Shown here piece after piece: positions 1 through 8,318 of a DNA stretch of 64,000 nt. A program made the translations under genes and the position numbers. The notes beneath the pieces are model-generated. The model ran no database searches. It was not told the origin of the DNA and worked only from the letters and a program-made list of their open reading frames with translations. The DNA is taken from the NCBI RefSeq assembly GCF_030408575.1, contig NZ_CP047047.1, positions 1,785,991-1,849,990 of the forward strand, written 5' to 3'. Each line of letters begins with the position of its first letter. The stretch's first letter is position 1. The stretch comes from Corynebacterium auris. Lineage in GTDB: Bacteria; Actinomycetota; Actinomycetes; Mycobacteriales; Mycobacteriaceae.

Positions 1-87
1 GCAAAGCAGTCAAATGTCGCAGTTCCTTATATCCAAAGTTGTCCGTCGCTGCGGATATTCTCGCATGTCGGTGCCATGTTTAGCCAG

Positions 88-705
88 TTATGAGCGGGTA
101 TAGAGGTTATTTTTTGCGATGTACTGCACCACCCCGTCCGGCACGAGGTACCACACCGGCCTGCCCTCGCTGGCCCGCTCGCGGCAATCCGTGGAGGAAA
201 TCGCCATGGCGGGGATCTCCATGAGGTGCACCCTTTCCTGGTGCTCGTTGGGCAGCATGTCCTCGCGCAGCTCGTAGCCCGGGCGGGTCACCCCGACGAA
301 CTCGGCCAGCTCGAACATCTTGTCCCAGTGGTGCCAGGACATGATCGAGCCGAGCGCATCGGCGCCGGTGATGAAGTAGAGGTCCGCGTCCGGGTACAGC
401 TGCCGCAGGTCCGTGAGGGTGTCGATGGTGTAGGTTCGCCCCGCCCTGTCGATGTCCACGCGCGAGACGTTGAAGCGCGGGTTGGACGCCGTGGCAATCA
501 CCGTCATCAGGTAGCGATCCTCGGAGTCGGTGACGTGCCGGTCCGCCTTCTGCCACGGCTGGCCCGTCGGGACGAAAAGGACCTCCTCGAGGTCGAAGTG
601 GTCCGCGACCTCACTCGCCGCGACGAGGTGGCCGTGGTGGATCGGGTCGAAGGTTCCGCCCATCACGCCGATCCGGCGCCGGCGGGGTGAGCCTGAGTCT
701 TCCAT
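88..705 (-). CDS. nadD: Nicotinate-nucleotide adenylyltransferase
   Basis: Transfers AMP from ATP to nicotinate mononucleotide, giving deamido-NAD in the cytosolic NAD pathway. The 205-aa product has the nucleotidyltransferase phosphate-binding motif [12 protein letters not shown] at residues 16-27 and the C-terminal ISSTDCR motif at about residue 169, both diagnostic of NadD; length is normal. No Shine-Dalgarno precedes the ATG; a TACACT hexamer 8 nt upstream suggests a leaderless message. An alternative start at Met15 would cut into the motif and is unlikely. It lies downstream of proA, the usual corynebacterial order. The 87 bases after it hold nothing recognisable. Confidence 0.96.
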   Translation of the reverse strand: MEDSGSPRRRRIGVMGGTFDPIHHGHLVAASEVADHFDLEEVLFVPTGQPWQKADRHVTDSEDRYLMTVIATASNPRFNVSRVDIDRAGRTYTIDTLTDLRQLYPDADLYFITGADALGSIMSWHHWDKMFELAEFVGVTRPGYELREDMLPNEHQERVHLMEIPAMAISSTDCRERASEGRPVWYLVPDGVVQYIAKNNLYTRS

Positions 706-713
706 GAGCTACG

Positions 714-719
714 AGTGTA
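714..719 (-). promoter_or_regulatory. -10 element of nadD (leaderless)
   Basis: TACACT on the minus strand lies 8 nt before the nadD ATG, so the transcript should begin at or next to the start codon. No clear -35 is visible. Inferred from spacing only. Confidence 0.4.
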
Positions 720-830
720 TCGGCTCTATCGGCACTGGTTGCCGGGGCTCAGCTGTAGCGCACCTGGCCGGCGAAACGCCCGAGCGCGTCGTGCCCCGCT
801 GCGACGGGCCTGCAAATAGCCAGATGCACG

Positions 831-2123
831 TCAGGGGCGCGTCTGCCCCTCCCCCTCCAGGATCCACTTCGTGCTGGTCAGCTCGGGCAGCCCCATGGGC
901 CCGCGCGCGTGCAGCTTCTGCGTGGAAATGCCGATCTCCGCGCCGAAGCCGTACTGCTCGCCGTCCGTGAAGGCTGTCGAGGCGTTCAGCATCACCGCCG
1001 CCGAGTCCACGGCCGCCGCGAAGCGCGCCAGGGTCGCCGCGTCCCGCGAGGCGATCGCCTCCGTGTGGCCCGTGGAATACCGCGCGATGTGGTCGATGGC
1101 TCCCTCGACCCCGTCGACCTCGGCGACGGCGATGTCGAGAGAGAGGTATTCCTCGGCCCAGTCAGCCTCCGTCGCCGGGACCACGTTCTCCGCACCGAAG
1201 GCAGCAAGCTTATCGACGTCCCCGTGGACCGTCACCCCCGCCTCCTGCAGGGCCCGGACAATGCGGAGTTTGTCGGGGGCGGCGAGGGCAGCGTCGAGAA
1301 GCGCCGTCTCGGTCGCGTTGCACACCGAACAGCGCCGAGTCTTGCCGTTGAGCAGCATCCCGATCGCCGAATCCAGGTCGGCGGCCGCGTCGATGTAGAA
1401 GTGGCAGTTGCCGCTTCCCGTCTCGATCGCGGGCACCGTCGCGCCGGTGACCACCGACTCGATGAGGCGTGAGCTGCCGCGCGGAATGATGACGTCGACA
1501 AGCCCGCGTGCGGTGATGAGGTCGCGCACCGAATCGTGGCTCGCACACGGCACCAGCTGCACGATCTCGCGCGGCAGCCCGTGCTGCTCGGCCACATCCT
1601 GCAGCACCGCGACCAGCGCCTCGTTCGAGCGCCGCGCGGACTTGGAGCCGCGCAAGAGTGCGACGTTGCCCGACTTCAGCGCCAGGCCGAAAGCGTCGAC
1701 GGTGACGTTCGGGCGCGCCTCGTAGACCATGCCCATCACGCCTAGCGGGACGCGCACCTGGCGCATCCGGATGCCGTTGTCCATCGTGTGCCCGCGCAGC
1801 ACCTGGCCCACCGGGTCCGGAAGCCCCGCCACCTGGCGCAAACCGCCCGCAATGCCCGCGACGCGGGACTCGTCGAGCGCGAGCCGATCCACGAGCGCTT
1901 CGCCGATCCCCGCGGCCCGCCCAGCCTCAACGTCGCCCGAGTTCGCCGCGAGGATCTCCGCCGCGCGCTCGACCAGCGCGTCCGCCGCCGCCAGCAGCAG
2001 CGCGTTCTTCGCCGGGGCGCCCAGCGCGGCCACCACAGGCGCCACCTTTTTCGCGGCACGCGCCTTGGCCAGCACCTCCTCGCGCTCCGCCGCTCGGTCC
2101 GGGCTCACTGTCGCATCAGTCAT
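831..2123 (-). CDS. proA: Gamma-glutamyl phosphate reductase
   Basis: Second enzyme of proline synthesis: NADPH-dependent reduction of glutamyl 5-phosphate to glutamate semialdehyde. The 430-aa protein is full length for ProA, an aldehyde-dehydrogenase superfamily member, with the catalytic cysteine in the segment [11 protein letters not shown] near residue 265 and the family stretch [16 protein letters not shown] near residue 130. proB lies about 2.5 kb upstream, separated by three other genes, so the two are not one transcript here. The ATG has no Shine-Dalgarno but has TAAGCT 6 nt upstream, suggesting leaderless translation. Confidence 0.97.
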   Translation of the reverse strand: MTDATVSPDRAAEREEVLAKARAAKKVAPVVAALGAPAKNALLLAAADALVERAAEILAANSGDVEAGRAAGIGEALVDRLALDESRVAGIAGGLRQVAGLPDPVGQVLRGHTMDNGIRMRQVRVPLGVMGMVYEARPNVTVDAFGLALKSGNVALLRGSKSARRSNEALVAVLQDVAEQHGLPREIVQLVPCASHDSVRDLITARGLVDVIIPRGSSRLIESVVTGATVPAIETGSGNCHFYIDAAADLDSAIGMLLNGKTRRCSVCNATETALLDAALAAPDKLRIVRALQEAGVTVHGDVDKLAAFGAENVVPATEADWAEEYLSLDIAVAEVDGVEGAIDHIARYSTGHTEAIASRDAATLARFAAAVDSAAVMLNASTAFTDGEQYGFGAEIGISTQKLHARGPMGLPELTSTKWILEGEGQTRP

Positions 2124-2129
2124 GCCGTC

Positions 2130-2135
2130 AGCTTA
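2130..2135 (-). promoter_or_regulatory. -10 element of proA (leaderless)
   Basis: TAAGCT on the minus strand, 6 nt before the proA ATG, with no Shine-Dalgarno between. Weak match, inferred from the repeated pattern in this window. Confidence 0.3.
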
Positions 2136-2286
2136 GCCGGGGCGTGCGTTTCGGTTCCCCGGCGGGTTTTGGGGGTCACCTCTGAGCGCGGCACGGTGGC
2201 GCCCTGCGCCCCGGATTGCGTTGCGGTCGACCACAGCGCTCAGGGCCCTGGGGTCAACTGGGAAAACGCGCCCCGGTTGACGCTGC

Positions 2287-2311
2287 GGTCGACCACGGTC
2301 GACCACAACAC
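2287..2311. repeat. Dispersed extragenic repeat, copy A
   Basis: A 25-nt stretch built of two GGTCGACC units (GGTCGACCAC then GGTCGACCACAACAC) in the 254-nt gap between proA and the dehydrogenase gene. It matches positions 24582-24606 with three transitions. Another GGTCGACCAC lies just upstream at about 2226. Nature unknown. Confidence 0.55.
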
Positions 2312-2377
2312 CTCACATCCCGCTGCGGCCAGGCTCAACACACCCCACGCGCCAGCGCAACAACGCACGGTGCGCCG

Positions 2378-3295
2378 CTAGTACCCCCGCTCCACCTCGA
2401 CCTCGGTGCGCATCCGTTCGCCGGCGGCAAAAAGGCGCCAGTTCTCCAGTGCAAGCCCGCCCACGCGGGCCTTCATGTAGCGCGGGATGTTGGCGGTGTG
2501 CGGGGTGATTACGCAATTCTCGAGGTCCCACAGCCGGTGGTCGGCGGGCAAGGGCTCCGGCTCCGTGACGTCGAGGCCCGCGCCGGCGATCCGGCCTTCT
2601 TCCAGCGCGTCTGCCAGCGCCTCGGTGTCCACCAGCGGGCCGCGCCCGACGTTGATGACCACGGCGTTTTTCTTCATCCGGGCCAGCGCCTGCCCGTCGA
2701 CGAGGTGGCGGGTCTGTTCGGTCAACGGCGCCAACAAGACGAAGATGTCGGCCTCGGCCCACACTGCGGGGAAGTCCGGGTCGGACATGGCCAGGGTGCG
2801 CGCCGCCGCGTTGACGGGTCGGCCGGAGCGGTTGACTGCCGTGACCTCCACACCGAAGGGCTCGAGGTAGGAGATCAGCGTGGCGCCGATGCCGCCGGCG
2901 CCGATCAGGGCGAGCTTTTTGGCGTCGAAAAGGTACTCGGTGCTGCCGAAGAGCTCCAGGTTGTTCCACTCGCGGCTTACCGCCTTGTGCCGGTGCAGGA
3001 CGGCCAGCAGCAGGGCGAGGGCGGACTCGGCGACGGTGTCGTCGTATAGCCCGGCGGCGTTGGCCCAGCGGACGTCGTGCGCCGTGAGCGTGCCCGCCTC
3101 CACGAGGGCCTCGACGCCCGCGTAGCACACCTGCACCACCTTGACGCTGTCCGGCAGGTGCTCGGGGAAGTGCTCGGGCCCGCCCCGAAACAGCAGCATG
3201 TCGGGGTTGTCCTCGAGCGCGACGTGGACGTGCCCGGCCGCCTCAAGTTCGGCGACGGGCTGGTCCCAGGGCTTGGGCAGAAAGGCAAACTTCAT
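2378..3295 (-). CDS. D-isomer-specific 2-hydroxyacid dehydrogenase
   Basis: NAD(P)-dependent oxidoreductase of 305 aa, presumably acting on a 2-hydroxy acid; substrate not predictable. The Rossmann loop reads LIGAGGIGATLISYLEPFG near residue 138, followed by the family segments GRGPLVDTEAL and, near the end, the TPHTANIP segment with the catalytic histidine. The start was set at Met27 of the longest frame because GGGAGG sits 6 nt before that ATG and the upstream part reads as intergenic DNA. The position between proA and proB is common in corynebacteria. It diverges from the FcoT gene with only about 80 bp between. Confidence 0.88.
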   Translation of the reverse strand: MKFAFLPKPWDQPVAELEAAGHVHVALEDNPDMLLFRGGPEHFPEHLPDSVKVVQVCYAGVEALVEAGTLTAHDVRWANAAGLYDDTVAESALALLLAVLHRHKAVSREWNNLELFGSTEYLFDAKKLALIGAGGIGATLISYLEPFGVEVTAVNRSGRPVNAAARTLAMSDPDFPAVWAEADIFVLLAPLTEQTRHLVDGQALARMKKNAVVINVGRGPLVDTEALADALEEGRIAGAGLDVTEPEPLPADHRLWDLENCVITPHTANIPRYMKARVGGLALENWRLFAAGERMRTEVEVERGY

Positions 3296-3350
3296 GCCCT
3301 CCCAATGTAGCCGCGAGTGTGCGGACGCACCTACCATGCAATTGAAGGCA

Positions 3351-3356
3351 TATATC
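3351..3356 (+). promoter_or_regulatory. -10 element of the fcoT-like gene
   Basis: TATATC 19 nt upstream of the ATG, followed by a short leader carrying the ribosome site AGAAAGG at about 3362-3368. The surrounding bases are AT-rich compared with the window. No firm -35. Confidence 0.4.
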
Positions 3357-3375
3357 ACAGTAGAAAGGCTCACTT

Positions 3376-3924
3376 ATGACCACCACAATCAGCGTCACCG
3401 CCGGGGACGACCTCCACTCCACCGTCCTCCACCCCTACAAGGGAACCGACACCGTGTACCTGAACAATGCCAGCGTGGAGATCCCCGAGGGGGAAAGGCT
3501 GCGAGCTCGGGCGTCGTTTAGCATCCCCGAGCCCTGCTACATCGATGCGACGGGGCACTTCAACGCCGTTGAGTTCCAGATCTGCTACAACCAGATCATG
3601 TACGTGGCGCTCGCCGCCGCTGTCGACAGTGGAAAGTACCCGCTGCTGACCGGCTGGACGATGGATGACTACCTCGAGCGGCAGCTGCCCAACATCCTCA
3701 TCCAGGACAACAGCGGGCACTACTCGCGCCCCATCGACCCGCAGGATTTCACCGCCGAGTTCGAGGTCGTGGGCGCCGACCTGTCGCGGCTGGAAAAGCG
3801 CATGCTCAAGCTCCACACCGCCATCGCTTTCGAGGACTCCAACGGGGGCAAGGCCTCCGGCGAGGTTCGCCTCGCGCTTACCGACGTCCCCCAGGCCAAC
3901 CTCGACTACCTCGCCGAGCGGTAA
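3376..3924 (+). CDS. FcoT family thioesterase-like hotdog protein
   Basis: The 182-aa protein closely resembles M. tuberculosis FcoT (Rv0098): the block TGHFNAVEFQICYNQ at residues 59-73, GWTMDDYLERQL near 93, LIQ before a PxxPxDF segment, and GGKASGEVRLA near the end all follow the family. FcoT was first described as a long-chain fatty acyl-CoA thioesterase; its homologues in isonitrile lipopeptide clusters (ScoD type) add glycine to an alpha,beta-unsaturated acyl-CoA. None of the other isonitrile cluster genes (iron oxygenase, acyl-ACP ligase, carrier protein, NRPS) is adjacent. Family assignment is seen; the reaction here is open. It may be transcribed alone. Confidence 0.85.
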   Translation: MTTTISVTAGDDLHSTVLHPYKGTDTVYLNNASVEIPEGERLRARASFSIPEPCYIDATGHFNAVEFQICYNQIMYVALAAAVDSGKYPLLTGWTMDDYLERQLPNILIQDNSGHYSRPIDPQDFTAEFEVVGADLSRLEKRMLKLHTAIAFEDSNGGKASGEVRLALTDVPQANLDYLAER

Positions 3925-4084
3925 AACTTTTTGCCGGCTCGGCCCGCGCGGAGCCGCCCTGGCCGCGGCCCTGCCGAACGCTGCTGAGTTGTCGTCCGGC
4001 GAACCAGCGGCCCGCACTCTCCGGGCGACTCCGCGCGATGACGGCTGCACCTGACGACCTGCGCAAACGTGTGTTTTCGCCCGT

Positions 4085-4096
4085 ATAGCATGCTAT
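4085..4096. promoter_or_regulatory. Perfect 12-nt palindrome upstream of the membrane protein gene
   Basis: ATAGCATGCTAT, a perfect inverted repeat in an AT-rich patch 42-53 nt before the ATG at 4138 and overlapping a likely -10 region (TATTAAAAT follows directly). It could be an operator for an unknown regulator. Confidence 0.4.
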
Positions 4097-4137
4097 TAAA
4101 ATCATTGTTTGCACATGTCTCACAAGGGGAAAAGCAG

Positions 4138-4608
4138 ATGCGCGCGCCTCAGGACAGCCCACCGGTGTGGAAGACAACCGAGCCGATGAACAAGCCTGTC
4201 AAAGTCGTCCTCATCATCACGGTTGCGACTGTTCTGGCGCTGCCCCTGATTTTAAACATCTGGGTGTCTTCTCTCGTTGCTGTACTGACCGTCTTCGCGG
4301 TGCTCACCTCGTGGTCGTGGACCCTGCAGGTGGATACGCACGGGTTTAGTTACTGGTCGCCGATCCGGGTCCCGCGCTCAACCATCCCATACACAAAGAT
4401 GCGAGAGGTGAAGGAGGTGGACGTCACTCCGTGGGAGTGGGGCGGCTGGGGGTGGCGCCTTGGCGCAGCGGGTGCAGGGCTCATTGCCCGATCCGGCGCG
4501 GGGATACAGATCACAAAAAGCAACGGAAAGATCCTGCAGGTCAGCTGCCAAAACGCGGCGACCGCAGTGGAAATGCTGAAGCGCCACGCCGACGGCGCGC
4601 TCGACTGA
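4138..4608 (+). CDS. Small membrane protein with a PH-like domain
   Basis: The 156-aa protein has two hydrophobic segments at about residues 20-52 and a soluble C-terminal part of about 100 residues with the pattern of bacterial PH-like domains: a beta-rich start (TLQVDTHGFSYW), a tryptophan and glycine-rich turn (WEWGGWGWRLG) and a GIQIT...GKILQVSCQNA stretch. Function unknown. Start chosen at 4138 because AAGGGGA sits 7 nt upstream; a longer frame from 4069 would lack a ribosome site and cover the palindrome. It is convergent with proB and follows the FcoT gene by 213 nt. Confidence 0.7.
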   Translation: MRAPQDSPPVWKTTEPMNKPVKVVLIITVATVLALPLILNIWVSSLVAVLTVFAVLTSWSWTLQVDTHGFSYWSPIRVPRSTIPYTKMREVKEVDVTPWEWGGWGWRLGAAGAGLIARSGAGIQITKSNGKILQVSCQNAATAVEMLKRHADGALD

Positions 4609-4637
4609 ACAGCAGCGTTAGGCAGCCGAAGCCCAGG

Positions 4638-5771
4638 CTAAAGCCTAGACGCGTAGTTGGACAGGTAGTCCGCGTGGACGACCGGGCGGCGCTGGCTCAG
4701 CTCGAGCTCTGCGGTGTGCTTGCCCAGCATGAGCTGCAGCTCGGTGGCGTCGTAGGCCACCTCGCCGCGGCCCACGGCCTCTCCGTTGGGGCCCAGGATC
4801 TCCACGATGTCGCCGCGGTGGAAGTCCCCCTCGATCTCCGTGATCCCGACGGCCAGTAGGGAGGTCCCGCCGCTGGTCACGGCGCTCACGGCGCCGGCGT
4901 CGAGGCGGAGCACCCCCTCGGCGTCGGCCGCGTAGAGCGCCCAGAACTTCCAGGCGGACAGGCGAGACGACGGCCGGGTGTGAAAGACGGTGCCCACCTG
5001 CGCGGTGTCGAGCGCCGCACCGATCCGCTCGGCGGAGGTGAGCAGGACGGGCACTCCCCCACGGGTGGCCAGGCGCGCGGCGGAGACCTTCGCGGCCATG
5101 CCCCCGGTGCCGAAGCGCCCGCCGTCGCCGGCGGCGATGTCGGCGAGGTCGTTGCCGGAGCGCACCTCGGGGATGAAGCGGGCCGCGGGGTCGGCCGGGG
5201 GGCGGTCGTAGAGGCCGTCGACGTCGGACAGCAAAACGAGCGCGTCGGCACCCACGAGGGTGGAGACGATGGCGGAGAGGCGGTCGTTGTCGCCGAAGCG
5301 CATCTCCGAGGTGGCCACCGTGTCGTTTTCGTTGACGATGGGCACGGTGCCCAGCTGGCGCAGGCGGTCGATGGTGCGCTGCGCGTTGCGCGCCCGCTCC
5401 CGCCGCCCGGCGTCCGCCTGGGTGAGCAGCACCTGGCCGATGGTGCGGCCGTAGCGGGCGAAGGAGGCGCCCCACGTCTGCGCCAGGTGCACCTGCCCCA
5501 CGGCGGCGGCGGCCTGCTTGGTGGCCAGGTCGCGGGGGCGAGCATTGAGGCCCAGCGGGGCCACGCCCGCTGAGATCGCGCCGGAGGAGACGACGATGAC
5601 GTCGCTGCCGGCGCTCATGCGCGCCTCAAGGGCGTCGACGATGCGGTCGATCTTCTCCCGGCTGACGGAGGAATCGGGGTTGACCAGGGAGGACGTTCCG
5701 ATCTTGACCACCACCCGGCGGGCGGTGGCGATGTGCGAGCGAAGCTTCTCCTGGGTCATCTCCTGCGTCAT
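4638..5771 (-). CDS. proB: Glutamate 5-kinase with PUA domain
   Basis: Phosphorylates glutamate to glutamyl 5-phosphate, the first and usually feedback-inhibited step of proline synthesis. The 377-aa protein has an amino-acid kinase domain (VVKIGTSSL near residue 21, SSGAISAG near 61, NENDTV near 146, GTGGMAAKV near 222) and a C-terminal PUA domain from about residue 285, as in typical ProB. Two close ATGs exist; the first has TAGACT 8 nt upstream and no Shine-Dalgarno, so a leaderless start there is favoured. It lies just downstream of obg. Confidence 0.97.
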   Translation of the reverse strand: MTQEMTQEKLRSHIATARRVVVKIGTSSLVNPDSSVSREKIDRIVDALEARMSAGSDVIVVSSGAISAGVAPLGLNARPRDLATKQAAAAVGQVHLAQTWGASFARYGRTIGQVLLTQADAGRRERARNAQRTIDRLRQLGTVPIVNENDTVATSEMRFGDNDRLSAIVSTLVGADALVLLSDVDGLYDRPPADPAARFIPEVRSGNDLADIAAGDGGRFGTGGMAAKVSAARLATRGGVPVLLTSAERIGAALDTAQVGTVFHTRPSSRLSAWKFWALYAADAEGVLRLDAGAVSAVTSGGTSLLAVGITEIEGDFHRGDIVEILGPNGEAVGRGEVAYDATELQLMLGKHTAELELSQRRPVVHADYLSNYASRL

Positions 5772-5779
5772 GGGGTGTA

Positions 5780-5785
5780 AGTCTA
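5780..5785 (-). promoter_or_regulatory. -10 element of proB (leaderless)
   Basis: TAGACT on the minus strand, 8 nt before the first proB ATG. Suggests proB has its own promoter in the 27-nt gap after obg. Confidence 0.4.
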
Positions 5786-5798
5786 GCGGGGCGAAATC

Positions 5799-7304
5799 CT
5801 AGCCCTGCCAGCGCTCGCGGTCCGCCTCCTGGCCGTCGCCGAAGTCGTACTCGTCGATGAGCCCGCGGCGTGCCTGCGAGGCGCGCTTGCGCTCTGCGGC
5901 GGACGCGCGGGTGGTGCCGCCGAGGCGGGCGTCCTGGCCGCGCCCGGCGAGCGTCGGGTCGCCGCCGATCGAGGGCTCCCAGTCGAAGGAAATCTCGCCG
6001 ATGGTGACGGTGTCGCCCTCGTCGGCGCCCAGCTTGCGCAGCTGGTCCTCCACCCCGGCCCTGTTCAGCCGGTCCGAGAGGTAGCCGACGGCCTCGTCGT
6101 TTTCAAAGTCGGTTTGGCGAATCCAGCGCTCGGCCTTCTCACCGGTGACGATCCACCCGCCCGGCAGATCGGGATCGGCGGCGACCTCAATGCCGCCGGA
6201 GCGGGAGGTCTCCACCGCGCGGGGGCGGATGACCTGCGGCGCCGCCGCCACCTCGGAGCGGGGGCGGGACCGGCGCGCGCGGCGCACGATCTCCCACAGC
6301 GCCCACTTCAGCTCGTTGAGCCCCTCGCGGGTGGCTGTGGAGACCTTGTGCACCGGCCACCCGTACTTCGCCGCGATGTCGGCCTCGAGGAAGTCCGCCA
6401 GCTCGCGGGCCTCTGGCACGTCCATCTTGTTCAGCACGATGATCCGGGGCCGCTCGCGCAGATCACCCAGGCCGGTGTCGGCGTCGAGCGCGGCGGCGTA
6501 CTCGTCCAGCTCGGCCTCCATCGCGTCGATGTCGCTGAGCGGGTCGCGGCCGGGCTCCATGGTGGCCACGTCCACCACGTGCGCCAGGACGGCGGTGCGC
6601 TCGATGTGGCGCAGAAAGTCTAGGCCGAGGCCCTTGCCTTGGCTGGCGCCGGGGATCAGGCCGGGCACGTCGGCGATGGTGAAGGTGTCGTGCTCCACGT
6701 TGACCACGCCGAGGTTCGGCTGCAGCGTGGTAAACGGGTAGTCGGCGATCTTGGGCTTCGCGGCCGAAAGCACCGAGATCAGCGAGGATTTGCCCGCCGA
6801 GGGGAAGCCGACGAGGCCGACGTCCGCCATGGACTTCAGCTCCAAGATAAGGTCGTGCGCCGCGCCCGGCTCGCCCTTCAAGGCAAAGCCGGGGGCCTTG
6901 CGCTTCGCGGTGGCCAAGGCGGCGTTACCCAATCCGCCGTAGCCGCCCTCCGCGGCGATGAAGCGGGTGCCGGGCACGGTGAGGTCCGCGAGGATTTCCC
7001 CGTCGGCGCTGCGCACTACGGTGCCCACGGGCACCTGGAGCACGAGGTCCTCCCCGCGCGCGCCGTTGCGGTGATCTCCCTCGCCGTTGTTGCCGCGCCT
7101 GGCCTTGAGGTGGGGCCGAAACTGGAAGTCGAGCAGCGTGTGCACCTGCGGCGAGACCTCGAAGATGATGTCGCCGCCGTGCCCGCCGTTGCCGCCGTCG
7201 GGCCCGCCCAACGGCTTGAACTTCTCTCGGTGCACGGACACGCAGCCGTGCCCGCCGTCGCCGGCCTGCAGGTGCAGGACGGCGCGGTCGACGAACTGGG
7301 CCAT
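5799..7304 (-). CDS. obg: GTPase Obg/CgtA
   Basis: Essential ribosome-associated GTPase involved in 50S maturation and stress control. The 501-aa product has the glycine-rich Obg fold (residues 1-158), the G domain with P-loop [11 protein letters not shown] near 168 and [10 protein letters not shown] near 215, NKMD near 291, and the C-terminal OCT domain from about 350 found in Gram-positive Obg. The start at Met12 of the longest frame is supported by the typical N-terminus [18 protein letters not shown] and by AAGAAAGG upstream. It is separated from rpmA by a terminator hairpin, so it probably has its own promoter. Confidence 0.97.
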   Translation of the reverse strand: MAQFVDRAVLHLQAGDGGHGCVSVHREKFKPLGGPDGGNGGHGGDIIFEVSPQVHTLLDFQFRPHLKARRGNNGEGDHRNGARGEDLVLQVPVGTVVRSADGEILADLTVPGTRFIAAEGGYGGLGNAALATAKRKAPGFALKGEPGAAHDLILELKSMADVGLVGFPSAGKSSLISVLSAAKPKIADYPFTTLQPNLGVVNVEHDTFTIADVPGLIPGASQGKGLGLDFLRHIERTAVLAHVVDVATMEPGRDPLSDIDAMEAELDEYAAALDADTGLGDLRERPRIIVLNKMDVPEARELADFLEADIAAKYGWPVHKVSTATREGLNELKWALWEIVRRARRSRPRSEVAAAPQVIRPRAVETSRSGGIEVAADPDLPGGWIVTGEKAERWIRQTDFENDEAVGYLSDRLNRAGVEDQLRKLGADEGDTVTIGEISFDWEPSIGGDPTLAGRGQDARLGGTTRASAAERKRASQARRGLIDEYDFGDGQEADRERWQG

Positions 7305-7389
7305 GGGGCACGCCTTTCTTTTCGTGTCGCGCGCCACCTCGGCGCGCGGGGTTGATGGCCTCCCACCCTACCGGCGGGGGCTAGGACGG

Positions 7390-7425
7390 AAAAAGGCGCC
7401 GCGGACCTGTCGGGTCCCCGGCGCC
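7390..7425 (-). terminator. Rho-independent terminator after rpmA
   Basis: On the minus strand a GC-rich stem (GGCGCCGGGGACC pairing with GGTCCGCGGCGCC) with a short CGACA loop at 7395-7425 is followed by TTTTT at 7390-7394. It lies 18 nt past the rpmA stop codon and ends the rplU-rpmA transcript before obg. Confidence 0.85.
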
Positions 7426-7442
7426 TCCTAATGGGCCACGGC

Positions 7443-7766
7443 TTAGGCCGTCGCCTCCTCGACAACGCCCGCGGCCTCGGCGGCCTCGAGGACCTCCGCG
7501 GACACGCCTGCGCCGTCGGCGGGGACGATGTTGACGATGCGACGGTTGCGCTTAATGCCGAACTGGACGGAGCCCGCCGCAAGAGCGAAGAGGGTGTCGT
7601 CGCCGCCGCGGCCGACGTTCTCGCCGGGGTGGAACTTGGTGCCGCGCTGGCGGACGAGGATCTCGCCGGCCTTGACCTGCTGGCCACCGAAGCGCTTCAC
7701 ACCGAGGCGCTTGGACTCAGAGTCACGACCGTTCGAGGAGCTGGATGCGCCCTTCTTGTGTGCCAT
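7443..7766 (-). CDS. rpmA: 50S ribosomal protein L27
   Basis: L27 of the large subunit, whose N-terminal tail reaches the peptidyl transferase centre. The first 80 residues are typical ([54 protein letters not shown]). The protein is 107 aa, about 20 longer than the usual 85-88, because of an Ala/Glu-rich tail ([20 protein letters not shown]). TAAGGAG precedes the ATG. It follows rplU by 19 nt and shares its transcript, as in almost all bacteria. Confidence 0.97.
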   Translation of the reverse strand: MAHKKGASSSSNGRDSESKRLGVKRFGGQQVKAGEILVRQRGTKFHPGENVGRGGDDTLFALAAGSVQFGIKRNRRIVNIVPADGAGVSAEVLEAAEAAGVVEEATA

Positions 7767-7785
7767 GTCTTTTTCTCCTTAAGAC

Positions 7786-8091
7786 TTACTTGATTCCGGT
7801 GATCTTGATGGTGGTCAGCGGCTGGCGGTGGCCCTGGCGAACCTTGTAGCCGGTCTTGTTCTTGTACTTGAGGATGTCGATCTTCTTGCCCTTGCCGTGC
7901 TCGACGATCTCGGCCTCCACGTTGACCTTGGACAGTGCGTCCGCGCCGGAGGTGACATCTGCGCCATCGACGAGAAGGACCGGGGTGAGCGCAACCTTGG
8001 CGCCAGCTTCACCCTCGAGCTTCTCGACCTTGACCAGGTCGCCCTCGGCAACCTTGTACTGCTTGCCGCCGGTCTTGACGATCGCGTACAT
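7786..8091 (-). CDS. rplU: 50S ribosomal protein L21
   Basis: Large-subunit protein that binds 23S rRNA near L20. The 101-aa sequence is full length, with the start [18 protein letters not shown] and the C-terminal [19 protein letters not shown] segment typical of L21. AAGGGG lies 9 nt before the ATG. The 227-nt gap upstream, after rne, should carry the promoter of the rplU-rpmA operon; TTGACA is visible at 8241-8246 (minus strand) but without a convincing -10. Confidence 0.97.
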   Translation of the reverse strand: MYAIVKTGGKQYKVAEGDLVKVEKLEGEAGAKVALTPVLLVDGADVTSGADALSKVNVEAEIVEHGKGKKIDILKYKNKTGYKVRQGHRQPLTTIKITGIK

Positions 8092-8318
8092 AGAGGGTTA
8101 CCCCTTATCTCTACTCGTACGCCTCCGGCATGCTACGGAAAGCGTGTGGAACAGTGTTTTCTCAAAGCGTTCCGAGGCCTTCTTCCGGCACCGCGCCCGC
8201 ATGCTTGGGCAGCGAGGCACCCGCACCTCGAAACAGCGACTGTCAAAGACTACTACGCCACCTCGGCCAACAGCAAATAGCGCCAGCCCGCAGCACGAGA
8301 CGCCACCACGCGATTGCT

